From Flavobacteriaceae bacterium (lineage in GTDB: Bacteria > Bacteroidota > Bacteroidia > Flavobacteriales > Flavobacteriaceae), in NCBI GenBank assembly GCA_017857815.1, contig JAFMCL010000003.1:1-64000 (forward strand): a DNA stretch of 64,000 bases, written 5' to 3'. The notes below the pieces were generated by a model. It had not been told where the DNA came from. It saw nothing but the letters and a program-made list of their open reading frames with translations, and made no database searches. Below are positions 7,830-16,536 of this stretch, piece after piece; position 1 is the first letter of the stretch, and the number at the start of each line of letters is the position of its first letter. A program made the translations under genes and the position numbers.

Positions 7830-8828
7830 TTAAGTATTAATTGGACAGTTTTCTTCTAAAAATTTAATTCTAATTTTACTGGCCGTTTTATGATCTCCAT
7901 TGTGATCCCAGCCAGGAGGATTGAAAATATAACCGAATTTATTTTTTATTCCAGGCGCATTTTTCACATCCTTAAACAATGTGATAAATTCCCCAAAATA
8001 GACATCAATAAAGCTTCCCGAATCAATTTCTCTAGTGACTCCATAATCTATGTCAATGCGATGATCTTCTTCTTGGTAGGTTCTGAAAACCCTATCCCAT
8101 AGGTTTAATAAATTACAATAATTGGTGTCAATGTAAAGAGGATTTCTAGCATGGTGTACTCGGTGATGGGAAGGGGTGAGTATTATTTTATTTAGAAAAC
8201 CCAACCTACCGTTTTTGATTAAATTTTCACCAGCATGAATAAAAGTTCCATAGGTGCCATCAACAAACATAATGACAAATAGCAGTGCAGGGTGAACACC
8301 AAGTAAAATACAAACTGTAGTTCTAATTAAATCAGCATAAGGAGCTTCGAGAAAAAAATGTGCATGAGATACGCTTAAATTCATATCCTCAGGTGCGTGA
8401 TGCGTGGCATGTAGACACCAAAACAAACGAACTTTATGTGCTAAAAAGTGATAAATAAAATGTCCAAATTCCCAAACAACATAGCCATAAATAAACCAAT
8501 ACCAAGTCATTTGGGTTTGAAAGGGAGCATACTTTTGAAATAGTCCGATGCAAATTGTGACCATCGCTATAGAAATGAACCTGCCAACAAACCTATTGAA
8601 TATATAAATAATAAAAATGACTTGATAGACCTTCGTTTGCGCTTTCTTATAAAAAAGCCCCACCCCAAATTCCAGTAATAATAGCAAAGGCAAAATAGGG
8701 CTGATGATTGCTACCACACCTTTATAGGTTAAAAACTGACTGTAGTCTTGAGCGTTTAAAATTAAAAAAAAACTTTTTACTCCTAAAAAGCTAATAATCT
8801 CATTAAAAAGGGTTTCTAATAATAGCAT
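7830..8828 (-). CDS. Sterol desaturase / fatty-acid hydroxylase family membrane protein
   Basis: This 332-residue membrane protein has several hydrophobic helices in its first 150 residues. It carries the histidine clusters of the fatty-acid-hydroxylase superfamily that bind a di-iron centre: HFIYHFLAH, HATHH and HHRVHH. These enzymes hydroxylate or desaturate lipid chains at the membrane. It is the first gene of the minus-strand cluster ending at 3201 and diverges from the GH2 gene across about 100 bp of AT-rich DNA. A lipid-modifying enzyme is an unexpected partner for GH109 and DUF1080 genes. The substrate cannot be told from sequence. Confidence 0.83.
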   Translation of the reverse strand: MLLLETLFNEIISFLGVKSFFLILNAQDYSQFLTYKGVVAIISPILPLLLLLEFGVGLFYKKAQTKVYQVIFIIYIFNRFVGRFISIAMVTICIGLFQKYAPFQTQMTWYWFIYGYVVWEFGHFIYHFLAHKVRLFWCLHATHHAPEDMNLSVSHAHFFLEAPYADLIRTTVCILLGVHPALLFVIMFVDGTYGTFIHAGENLIKNGRLGFLNKIILTPSHHRVHHARNPLYIDTNYCNLLNLWDRVFRTYQEEDHRIDIDYGVTREIDSGSFIDVYFGEFITLFKDVKNAPGIKNKFGYIFNPPGWDHNGDHKTASKIRIKFLEENCPINT

Positions 8829-8929
8829 TGATACAAAATGAAATTCAAGTTAGTGTTTTTATTATTAATTTTTTTATTTCAAATTAAAAGTAGTACTTTT
8901 TAAATTATAATATTTAAACATAACTCTGA

Positions 8930-10795
8930 ATGAATAAGATAATAATATTTTTAATTATAATTTCTTTTTTTGAAGCAAAAAGTCAAGAATGGAGCCCCGT
9001 CAAAGGTAAAATGATGACCCAATGGGGAAAACAAGTCACACCAAACAATGTCTGGCAAGAGTATCCTAGACCTCAGTTTATGAGAAAAGATTGGGTCAAT
9101 CTGAATGGCCTTTGGGAATTCTCTTTATCAAAAATAAATGAATCAAAGCCTGAAAAGTTTCAAAATAAAATTTTAGTTCCTTTTAGTGTTGAATCAACAC
9201 TCTCAGGGGTTGGAAAAAGCATAAGAAATGATCATCGAATGTGGTATAAGCGTTCTTTTAAAATTTCAAAAGACTGGGGAGATAAAGATGTAGTTTTAAA
9301 TTTTGAAGCGGTTGATTATAAAGCAGCAGTTTGGGTAAACGGAATTTTAGTGGGTACACATAAAGGTGGATTTGACAGGTTTTCATTTGACATAACACAA
9401 TATTTAAAAAAATATGGATCGCAAGAATTATTAGTTTCTGTAGAAGACAAAACTAATTTAAGTTCACAACCAAGAGGCAAGCAGCAATTAAATCCCGCTG
9501 GAATTAAGTATACTCCAGTAAGCGGTATTTGGCAAACCGTTTGGCTGGAAGCAGTTTCCCCAGAGGCATATATTAAAGAGGTTAAAATTTTAAGCGATAT
9601 TGATAACAAGACCGTGACGATGACTCCCTTAAACAACATGCCGCTAGTAGAATCTTATAAAACAGTGGTGAAAATTTTTTGGAAAGGTGAGGAAATCACT
9701 CAAGGAATTGTCAACAGTGACAAGTCCATAACCTTAAAAATTGACAATCCACACTTGTGGTCTCCCGACACCCCTAACTTGTATGATCTTAAGTTAAGCT
9801 TAATTAATAGTAAAGGAGAGGTGATTGACACCGTGGATAGTTATTTTGGAATGAGAAAAATAAGTCTCGGTGATCATATGGGAGTTAAATATTTATTCCT
9901 AAACAATAAGCCACTATTTCATTATGGAACCCTTGATCAAGGTTGGTGGCCTGATGGTTTACTCACCCCTCCTTCTGATTCAGCAATGAAGTTTGATATT
10001 ATTAAAACAAAAGAAATGGGTTTTAACATGATAAGAAAACACGTTAAAATTGAGTCAGATCGATGGTTTTATCATTGCGACAAACTCGGTATTTTGGTTT
10101 GGCAAGACATGCCTTCTATGTCATTTCAAGTGCATAAAACTCCCGAGGAAATAAAGAACTCTAAAAGACCGGAACGTGTATATCGATCTCTTCAGGGAAT
10201 CGGAAGAAAGGATGATGATTTAAACAGAAGATCTGAAGGAGCTGCACAATTTGAATATGAACTTAAACGAATGATTGACACTCACTACAATTCACCTAGT
10301 GTGGTTATGTGGGTTCCATTTAATGAAGGGTGGGGACAATATGACACCTGCAGGATTGCTGATTTAGTCAAATCGCTTGACCCTAGTCGCTTGGTAAATC
10401 CAACCAGTGGTTGGAGCTTGAGGCCTTGTGGTGACATTTATGATGTACACGACTACTCTGTTGACCTTAAAATTCCCCCGACTTCAATTGAGCGAGCAAC
10501 CGTAATTGGGGAATATGGTGGGATTGGTTATCAGTTTAACGATCACCTCTGGGATCCTAATATGAAAAACTTTGGATATCAGTTATATCAGTCTGAAGCG
10601 GAGGTTTTAAAAAACTATATTCATAAATTTAATCAAATTCTTTCGATGAAAGAGAATAATGGACTTTCCGCTGCCGTCTATACTCAAACTACCGATGTTG
10701 AAAGTGAGATCAATGGTTTAATGACATATGATCGAGAAGTAATAAAAATGCCTGTAAAGGAATTAAGAGAAATGCATTTAAAACTTTACAAATAA
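8930..10795 (+). CDS. Secreted glycoside hydrolase family 2 enzyme
   Basis: This 621-residue protein has a Sec signal peptide (residues 1-18) and the three core GH2 parts: a sugar-binding jelly roll (about 45-210), an immunoglobulin-like domain (about 215-310) and a TIM barrel (about 315-620). The acid/base Glu is in WVPFNEGW (about residue 466) and the nucleophile Glu in VIGEYGG (about residue 528). GH2 covers beta-galactosidases, beta-glucuronidases and beta-mannosidases, and none is decided here. In a uronate locus a beta-glucuronidase or exo-acting debranching role is plausible. An aldose epimerase gene follows after 9 bp, and the pair diverges from the sterol-desaturase-like gene. Confidence 0.88.
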   Translation: MNKIIIFLIIISFFEAKSQEWSPVKGKMMTQWGKQVTPNNVWQEYPRPQFMRKDWVNLNGLWEFSLSKINESKPEKFQNKILVPFSVESTLSGVGKSIRNDHRMWYKRSFKISKDWGDKDVVLNFEAVDYKAAVWVNGILVGTHKGGFDRFSFDITQYLKKYGSQELLVSVEDKTNLSSQPRGKQQLNPAGIKYTPVSGIWQTVWLEAVSPEAYIKEVKILSDIDNKTVTMTPLNNMPLVESYKTVVKIFWKGEEITQGIVNSDKSITLKIDNPHLWSPDTPNLYDLKLSLINSKGEVIDTVDSYFGMRKISLGDHMGVKYLFLNNKPLFHYGTLDQGWWPDGLLTPPSDSAMKFDIIKTKEMGFNMIRKHVKIESDRWFYHCDKLGILVWQDMPSMSFQVHKTPEEIKNSKRPERVYRSLQGIGRKDDDLNRRSEGAAQFEYELKRMIDTHYNSPSVVMWVPFNEGWGQYDTCRIADLVKSLDPSRLVNPTSGWSLRPCGDIYDVHDYSVDLKIPPTSIERATVIGEYGGIGYQFNDHLWDPNMKNFGYQLYQSEAEVLKNYIHKFNQILSMKENNGLSAAVYTQTTDVESEINGLMTYDREVIKMPVKELREMHLKLYK

Positions 10796-10804
10796 AAATT
10801 ATTT

Positions 10805-11944
10805 ATGACCTTTTCAAAAAACCTATACTTAATGTTTCTTTCATTTTTGTTTGTATTTTGTACTACTAATAAAAAAGACCCATTTCAATTGAAAGCAAAA
10901 GATTTCCAGACAACGATAAACGGTAAAAAAACAGACTTATTTTTACTCCAAAACAAAGAAATCAAAGTTTATATCACCAACTATGGCGGAAGAATTGTTA
11001 GTCTGCTAACGCCAGATAAAAATGGAGAGAAGGGTGATGTGGTGTTGGGTTTCAACAGCATTGACAATTACTTAAAAGCCAATGGGAAGTACCACGGATC
11101 TTTGATTGGAAGGGTTGGAAACAGAATTGCAAAAGGTCGATTTGAGTTGAACGGCACTGTCTATAATCTTCCTAAAAACAATGGTGAAAATCATTTGCAT
11201 GGAGGCCCAGAAGGAATTAATAATCAGGTTTGGGACGTGAAATCAATAGAGGATAATTCAATTGTATTGAGTTATATTTCAGAGGATGGAGCTATGGGCT
11301 ATCCAGGAAACTTGGCAATGGAAGTTAGTTATCAACTCAGCGAATCGAATGAGGTGATTATTACTTATAAAGCAACCACTGATAAAAGCACTCCTGTCAA
11401 CCTTACTAACCATGCTTTCTTCAACCTCGCTGGAGAGGGAAATGGATCCATTAACGATCATCTTTTGACAATCAATGCAGATCAATTCACTCCAGTGGAT
11501 GATTCGCTCATCCCTTTAGGAGACAACATCAGTGTTGAGGATACTCCTTTTGACTTCAGAATAGGAAAAGCAATCGGACAAGATTTATATTTACAAGAAA
11601 CAGACCCGCAACTCTCTCGAGGAAAAGGGTATGATCATAATTTTGTTTTAAACAAAACTAATATTGGGGAATTAAGCCTAGCGGCAACCGTTGTAGAAAC
11701 TAAAAGTGGCAGGAAAATGGAGGTTTTTACAGAAGAGCCCGGTATGCAGTTTTATGGAGGTAATTTTTTCCAAAGCAAAGACATTGGTAAGTACGGAAAA
11801 GCTTTTGGATACCGGGAGTCTTTTGCGCTCGAAACGCAGCATTATCCTGATTCTCCTAACCAACCTAATTTTCCAAATATTATTCTAAATCCTGGTGAGG
11901 TCTACAACACAAAGACGATCTATAAGTTTTCTTTAGCAAACTAA
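10805..11944 (+). CDS. galM: Aldose 1-epimerase (mutarotase), lipoprotein
   Basis: This 379-residue galactose-mutarotase-family protein interconverts alpha and beta anomers of free aldoses. It has a short signal with a lipobox (FVFCTTNKK, Cys19), placing it outside the cytoplasm. Family motifs are YGGRIVSLLTPDKNG, the GRVGNRIAKGRF segment, NLTNHAFFNLAGEG with the catalytic His, and GYDHNFVL. It is the second gene after GH2, and would equilibrate the anomer released by that retaining hydrolase. It converges on the KduD gene 16 bp away. I see no clear terminator between them. Confidence 0.87.
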   Translation: MTFSKNLYLMFLSFLFVFCTTNKKDPFQLKAKDFQTTINGKKTDLFLLQNKEIKVYITNYGGRIVSLLTPDKNGEKGDVVLGFNSIDNYLKANGKYHGSLIGRVGNRIAKGRFELNGTVYNLPKNNGENHLHGGPEGINNQVWDVKSIEDNSIVLSYISEDGAMGYPGNLAMEVSYQLSESNEVIITYKATTDKSTPVNLTNHAFFNLAGEGNGSINDHLLTINADQFTPVDDSLIPLGDNISVEDTPFDFRIGKAIGQDLYLQETDPQLSRGKGYDHNFVLNKTNIGELSLAATVVETKSGRKMEVFTEEPGMQFYGGNFFQSKDIGKYGKAFGYRESFALETQHYPDSPNQPNFPNIILNPGEVYNTKTIYKFSLAN

Positions 11945-11960
11945 GTGAATTCTTTAAATA

Positions 11961-12752
11961 CTATTCGTTGGCAGGCTTACCAATGGTTGCCAAAATACCA
12001 CCATCTACATAGATAATTTGTCCATTGACAAAATCACTTGCTCTCGAACTAAGAAACACGGCAGCTCCTTGAAGGTCCTCAGGGTTGCCCCAACGCTCGG
12101 CTGGGGTTCGGCCAAGGATAAAATCATTAAAAGGATGTCCATCAACCCGAATGGGTTTAGTTTGTTCTGTTGCAAAATACCCTGGCCCTATTCCATTAAT
12201 CTGAATGTTGTGTTTGGCCCATTCAACAGCCATATTTTTTGTGAGCATTTTTAAGCCACCTTTTGCAGCTGCATATGCACCAACGGTATTTCGCCCCAAT
12301 TCACTCATCATGGAGCAGATGTTGATTATTTTACCGCTTTTCCTCGCTATCATTCCCAGAACGACCGCTTTGGATACAATAAAAGGACTTGTAAGGTCGA
12401 CTTTTAAAACCTCCTCAAATGCTTCGACTTCCATTTCAATCAGAGGAATTCGTTTTATGATTCCAGCATTGTTAACCAATATGTCGATTGGAGCAACTTC
12501 TGTTTCAATTTTATTAACCGCAGCAAGAACCGCTTGCTCATTTTTGACATCAAAGCGATACCCTTTGGCAATTATTCCTAAAGAAATGAACTCAGCAACT
12601 GCTCGGTCAATTTTTTCTTGAGAACTGTTCCCATTAATAATGACAGTTGCCCCTGCAAGACCAAGACCTTTAGCCATTGCCAGTCCCAAACCGTGTGTCG
12701 CTCCAGTAACCAAAGCAACCTTTCCTTTAAGATCAAAAAGTGAGTGACTCAT
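11961..12752 (-). CDS. kduD: KduD-type SDR: 2-dehydro-3-deoxy-D-gluconate 5-dehydrogenase
   Basis: This 263-residue classical short-chain dehydrogenase has the NAD motif TGATHGLG at 17-24, NNAG at 94-97 and the catalytic YAAAK at Tyr160/Lys164. The C-terminal RTPAERWGNPEDL and VDGGILATIGKP segments are typical of KduD. It reduces 3-deoxy-D-glycero-2,5-hexodiulosonate, the product of KduI, to 2-keto-3-deoxygluconate (KDG) in the cytoplasm. It is the last of twelve close-packed minus-strand genes and follows kduI by 6 bp, which strongly supports the assignment. Length is normal for the family. Confidence 0.92.
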   Translation of the reverse strand: MSHSLFDLKGKVALVTGATHGLGLAMAKGLGLAGATVIINGNSSQEKIDRAVAEFISLGIIAKGYRFDVKNEQAVLAAVNKIETEVAPIDILVNNAGIIKRIPLIEMEVEAFEEVLKVDLTSPFIVSKAVVLGMIARKSGKIINICSMMSELGRNTVGAYAAAKGGLKMLTKNMAVEWAKHNIQINGIGPGYFATEQTKPIRVDGHPFNDFILGRTPAERWGNPEDLQGAAVFLSSRASDFVNGQIIYVDGGILATIGKPANE

Positions 12753-12758
12753 AACATT

Positions 12759-13601
12759 TTATCTTAATGTTGGGATTGGACAGGCATCCATATCACCATA
12801 ATCTAGGTTTTCACCTGCCATTCCCCATATAAAAGTATAGTTAGATGTTCCGCAGCCTGAATGAATTGACCAGGGTGGTGAAATCACCGCTTGATTGTTG
12901 GTCATCCAAAGGTGTCTTGTTTCATTAGGTGCTCCCATAAAATGACAAACCGATTGCTCCTCAGGAACTTCAAAATAAAAATATACTTCCATTCTTCTGT
13001 CATGAACATGTGCAGGCATGGTGTTCCAAACCGATCCGGAATGAATTTCAGTCATGCCCATCTGAAGTTGACAAGTTTCCACAATGCTGTTGACAATTAA
13101 TTTTCTAATTGTCCTTGCATTGGCTGTTTCAGGAGCGCCAAGCTCAACAATTTCAGCTTCGTCCCTTCCAATTTTCTTGCTTGGATAAGCGTGGTGCGCT
13201 GGAGTTGAGTTTAAATAAAACATTGCGGGTTTATGAGCCGTATCACTAGAAAATAAAACTTCCTCTGTTCCTTTTCCTAGATATAAGGCCTCTTTGTAAT
13301 CTAAAGAATATGATTGTCCATCCACCATGACAGTTCCTTTACCCCCCACATTGATTATTCCTAATTCTCTTCGCTCTAGAAAAAAATCTGATTTCAAAGA
13401 GTCAATCGTGTCTAAAAAAACCTTCCCTTTAACAGGAATAACACCTCCAGTAATATAGCGGTCAAAGTGAGAGTAAACCAGTTTAACTTCATCACTTCCA
13501 AAAACGTCCTCAATTAAGAAATCCGATCTTATCGCTTCTGTTCCCATCTGATTCATTTCTCTTTGACCTACTGCATATCGGACTTCGTAATTTTCGTTCA
13601 T
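12759..13601 (-). CDS. kduI: KduI: 5-dehydro-4-deoxy-D-glucuronate isomerase
   Basis: This 280-residue cupin-fold isomerase converts 5-keto-4-deoxyuronate, formed from unsaturated uronates released by lyases and GH88/GH105 enzymes, to 3-deoxy-D-glycero-2,5-hexodiulosonate. The zinc ligands are visible as His198, His200 and Glu205 (in PAHVHDRRMEVYFYF) and His247 (in WSIHSGC), each shifted by two from the E. coli enzyme. It lies between eda (3 bp) and kduD (6 bp) in the uronate operon. Length and motifs are normal. Confidence 0.95.
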   Translation of the reverse strand: MNENYEVRYAVGQREMNQMGTEAIRSDFLIEDVFGSDEVKLVYSHFDRYITGGVIPVKGKVFLDTIDSLKSDFFLERRELGIINVGGKGTVMVDGQSYSLDYKEALYLGKGTEEVLFSSDTAHKPAMFYLNSTPAHHAYPSKKIGRDEAEIVELGAPETANARTIRKLIVNSIVETCQLQMGMTEIHSGSVWNTMPAHVHDRRMEVYFYFEVPEEQSVCHFMGAPNETRHLWMTNNQAVISPPWSIHSGCGTSNYTFIWGMAGENLDYGDMDACPIPTLR

Positions 13602-13604
13602 CTA

Positions 13605-14273
13605 TTACTTTTTTAATTTTTGAATAAGGGCTAATGTTTTAGCGACAGTTTGCTCAAGAGATTCGAAATCTTGACTGGCCAAAACTTCTTTAGAAATTAA
13701 CTGAGATCCCATTCCAACACAAGTAACACCAGCATCAAACCAACCGCTTAAGTTATCCTCAGAAGTATTAACGCCTCCTGTGGGCATAATACTGGTCCAA
13801 GGTTGTGGTCCCTTAATCGCTTTAACAAAACCAGGTCCATAAGTGCTTCCTGGAAATAATTTAACGATTTCACATCCAAGCTCTTCTGCTCTTGAAATTT
13901 CAGTTAATGATCCACAACCAGGAGACCAAAGTACTTTCCTTCTGTTGCAAACAACTGCAATATCTTCTCTTAAAACAGGCGTTACGATAAAATTCGCACC
14001 CAATTGCATGTACAATGAAGCCGCAGCTCCATCCGTAACAGAGCCAACTCCCATAATCATTCCGGGTAAGTTTGTAATGGCATATTTTGTTAATTCTCCA
14101 AACACCTCATAAGCGAAATCGCCACGAGCTGTAAACTCCATCAAACGTGCACCGCCATCATAACAGGCTTTCAATACTTTTTTACTTAATTCTAAATCAC
14201 TACTAAAGAACAAAGGAACCATCCCAGTTTCTTTCATTGCCGAAGCAACTTCAATACGTGTAAATTGTGCCAT
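13605..14273 (-). CDS. eda: KDPG aldolase (2-dehydro-3-deoxy-6-phosphogluconate aldolase)
   Basis: This 222-residue class I aldolase cleaves KDPG to pyruvate and glyceraldehyde-3-phosphate. The Schiff-base lysine is Lys138 in EIVKLFPG, the catalytic Glu is Glu46 in MEFTARG, and the phosphate-binding segment MPTGGVN is near 163-169. It follows the KDG kinase by 6 bp and precedes kduI by 3 bp, so the two last steps of KDG breakdown are made together. No signal peptide is present, so it is cytoplasmic. Confidence 0.93.
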   Translation of the reverse strand: MAQFTRIEVASAMKETGMVPLFFSSDLELSKKVLKACYDGGARLMEFTARGDFAYEVFGELTKYAITNLPGMIMGVGSVTDGAAASLYMQLGANFIVTPVLREDIAVVCNRRKVLWSPGCGSLTEISRAEELGCEIVKLFPGSTYGPGFVKAIKGPQPWTSIMPTGGVNTSEDNLSGWFDAGVTCVGMGSQLISKEVLASQDFESLEQTVAKTLALIQKLKK

Positions 14274-14279
14274 AATTTT

Positions 14280-15320
14280 TTATCTTGCTACTCGGCCACT
14301 CGCGTCACCGCCCATTAATTTTTCCACCTCCTCAACCGTCACCAGATTTGCATCACCTTTAATTGTGTGTTTTAAACAAGAGGCTGCTACTGCAAAATCT
14401 AATGCATTTTGATCGTTTTCAGGATAATTTAAAAGCCCATAAATAAGTCCTCCCATAAAGGAATCTCCACCACCAACACGATCAACAATGTGTGTGATTT
14501 GGTATTGGCGAGTTTCGTACATTTTTTTACCGTCATATAAAACGCCAGCCCAAGTGTTATGAGACGCAGAAATAGAACCTCTAAGGGTTGTAATTACTTT
14601 CTTAGCTCTTGGAAATTTATTCATCATTTGCTCACAAACCGACTTAAAAGATGCTGCTTTTACCTCATGTCCATGCTTGTGAACATCTAATCCTTCAGGA
14701 TGGATTCCAAAATGCTTTTCAGCATCTTCTTCATTTCCAAGGATTACATCACAGTAGGAAGTAAGTTCGGTCATAATCGCTTCTCGATCCCCTCCATAAT
14801 TCCAAAGTTTTGCTCGATAATTTAAATCTGTTGAAATAGTAATTCCTCTAGCAGAAGCAGCTTTAACCGCCTCCAAACAAACATCGGCTGCACCTTGAGA
14901 AATGGCGGGAGTAATCCCAGTCCAATGAAACCATTCTACGTCATCGAAAACGGAGTCCCAATTAATCATACCAGATTCAATTTCAGCGATTGCTGAGTGC
15001 GCTCTGTCATATACCACTTTACTTCCTCGACTTACAGCGCCGGTTTCTAAAAAATATATCCCCAAACGATCCCCTCCAAAAGCAATGTGTTGCGTGCCAA
15101 CGCCTCTTTTTCGCATTTCCATGAGGGCACATTCTCCAAGGTCATTCTTTGGAAGTCGGGTTACAAACTCAACAGGTACCCCATAGTTTGCTAGTGAGAC
15201 CGCTACATTTGATTCACCCCCTCCATAAACTACGTCGAAATTATTTACTTGTGAAAATCTAAGGTTTTCAGCTGGAGAAAGTCTTAACATTATTTCTCCA
15301 AAGGTTACTACTTTTTTCAT
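14280..15320 (-). CDS. kdgK: 2-keto-3-deoxygluconate kinase (PfkB family)
   Basis: This 346-residue ribokinase/PfkB-family sugar kinase phosphorylates KDG at C6. The N-terminal substrate segment VVYGGGESNVAVSLANYG and the C-terminal ATP/anion-hole motif DRVGGGDSFMGGLIYG with its catalytic Asp are both present. It sits between a DUF4861 lipoprotein gene and eda in the uronate operon, and it is where the UxaC/UxuA and KduI/KduD branches meet. Length fits the family. Confidence 0.92.
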   Translation of the reverse strand: MKKVVTFGEIMLRLSPAENLRFSQVNNFDVVYGGGESNVAVSLANYGVPVEFVTRLPKNDLGECALMEMRKRGVGTQHIAFGGDRLGIYFLETGAVSRGSKVVYDRAHSAIAEIESGMINWDSVFDDVEWFHWTGITPAISQGAADVCLEAVKAASARGITISTDLNYRAKLWNYGGDREAIMTELTSYCDVILGNEEDAEKHFGIHPEGLDVHKHGHEVKAASFKSVCEQMMNKFPRAKKVITTLRGSISASHNTWAGVLYDGKKMYETRQYQITHIVDRVGGGDSFMGGLIYGLLNYPENDQNALDFAVAASCLKHTIKGDANLVTVEEVEKLMGGDASGRVAR

Positions 15321-15332
15321 TAACTAAATTTA

Positions 15333-16514
15333 TTAATATTTAATTTGTATTGGATTGTCTAGCTTATTGGTAAAGTCCTCCAAATAGGATTTCCATTCCA
15401 TATTATCTTTAAATTGTTTGCTTTCAGACCAATGAAAACCTGAATAGTAGATTGTTTGTCCGTCAATCACTTTAAGGTCAATAAAAACATGGTCTGCATC
15501 TGGTTTACCCGTTATGCTTGTATGATTCCCTAGAGCATACTTGGTTTGAGTAACGAGTGCATTGGTCAATACTGTCCCCTCGTGAGGTTGTTTGTAATTG
15601 ATCCAAGAATTATTTTCAGCAGATTCAATAATTCCATCGTTGTCATGAAGAGAAATTCCAGCAGAAATATTATTAGTTCCTTCCAATGAAACTGCTATTC
15701 TTGAAAGGTTACTTCCATAATCTAGGCTGATCATTTTTTGTTCTTTCACTGGTCCTTCTGGACCCTCCCAATCATCATAGTTTAACATAAATACTGTTCT
15801 TAAAGGACCCGTTGCTATGGTTTTAAAAGAAGAAAAGTTTTTTGACATGAAATATTGATCTCCACTTTTAATGGCCAAACCACCCGAACCTCGACTGGTT
15901 CCCACATGATAATCATCTAAACCCTCTCCATGGTCCTCATGATAGCTGATTCCGTTAAAGCTTTCCTTATACCATTTGTCTATAATTGGGTATTCCACTT
16001 TTTTTAACCAACAGTCAATACCACTCGAAATAAGCCCACCTTTTTCGCCTTCTTCAACCAAGCGTTGCGCTTCAGGACCATAGGTTCTAAAAGCTACTCT
16101 GTTGTTTTCCCATGTATAGTCATCGATTCTTTCCGGAACAATTCTAGAATAACAATACGCGATTTCAACAGCGTTTTTATCCTGTATAATTAGTTGAAAA
16201 CGCTTTGATGAATTAGGAGCAAGCTGAGGTTGAAAAATAATTACATCAGGACTTCCATCCATATCGTTATCAATAAATTGACTTGTTAAAAACTGTTTTG
16301 TTGACTTATCATAAATTCCATATTTTCCAGCGTTTGAAGCAATCAATTCTGGAAGTTTATTAACCAACAGTTCCACAGATTCATTTTCCCTTTCAACAGC
16401 CATATTATTACTTACTTCAACTTCATAAACCTCAGATGTACAAGAGATCAAAGTTGTATACATAAGGGTTACAATTAGGCTCAAATAATATTTTTTAGAC
16501 ACAATTCGGTTCAT
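15333..16514 (-). CDS. DUF4861 family lipoprotein
   Basis: This 393-residue protein has a signal peptide and lipobox ending in Cys (TTLISC, Cys25). The body matches what I know as DUF4861: RIVPERIDDYTWENNRVAFRTYGPEA, the HEDHGEGLDDYHVGTSRGSGG segment and a C-terminal YYSGFHWSESKQF segment. DUF4861 proteins recur in pectin, alginate and ulvan loci, and I know of no assigned activity. Being outer-surface or periplasmic and lying between the TRAP transporter and kdgK, it may process an unsaturated or acidic mono- or disaccharide before uptake. Many conserved His, Asp and Trp residues suggest an enzyme rather than only a binding protein. Confidence 0.75.
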   Translation of the reverse strand: MNRIVSKKYYLSLIVTLMYTTLISCTSEVYEVEVSNNMAVERENESVELLVNKLPELIASNAGKYGIYDKSTKQFLTSQFIDNDMDGSPDVIIFQPQLAPNSSKRFQLIIQDKNAVEIAYCYSRIVPERIDDYTWENNRVAFRTYGPEAQRLVEEGEKGGLISSGIDCWLKKVEYPIIDKWYKESFNGISYHEDHGEGLDDYHVGTSRGSGGLAIKSGDQYFMSKNFSSFKTIATGPLRTVFMLNYDDWEGPEGPVKEQKMISLDYGSNLSRIAVSLEGTNNISAGISLHDNDGIIESAENNSWINYKQPHEGTVLTNALVTQTKYALGNHTSITGKPDADHVFIDLKVIDGQTIYYSGFHWSESKQFKDNMEWKSYLEDFTNKLDNPIQIKY

Positions 16515-16536
16515 TTTTTTATGTTTTAATTAATTG

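Noticed and set aside
12205-12621. A 138-codon open frame on the plus strand
   Set aside because: It is antisense to kduD, whose motifs are complete. It has no family resemblance of its own.
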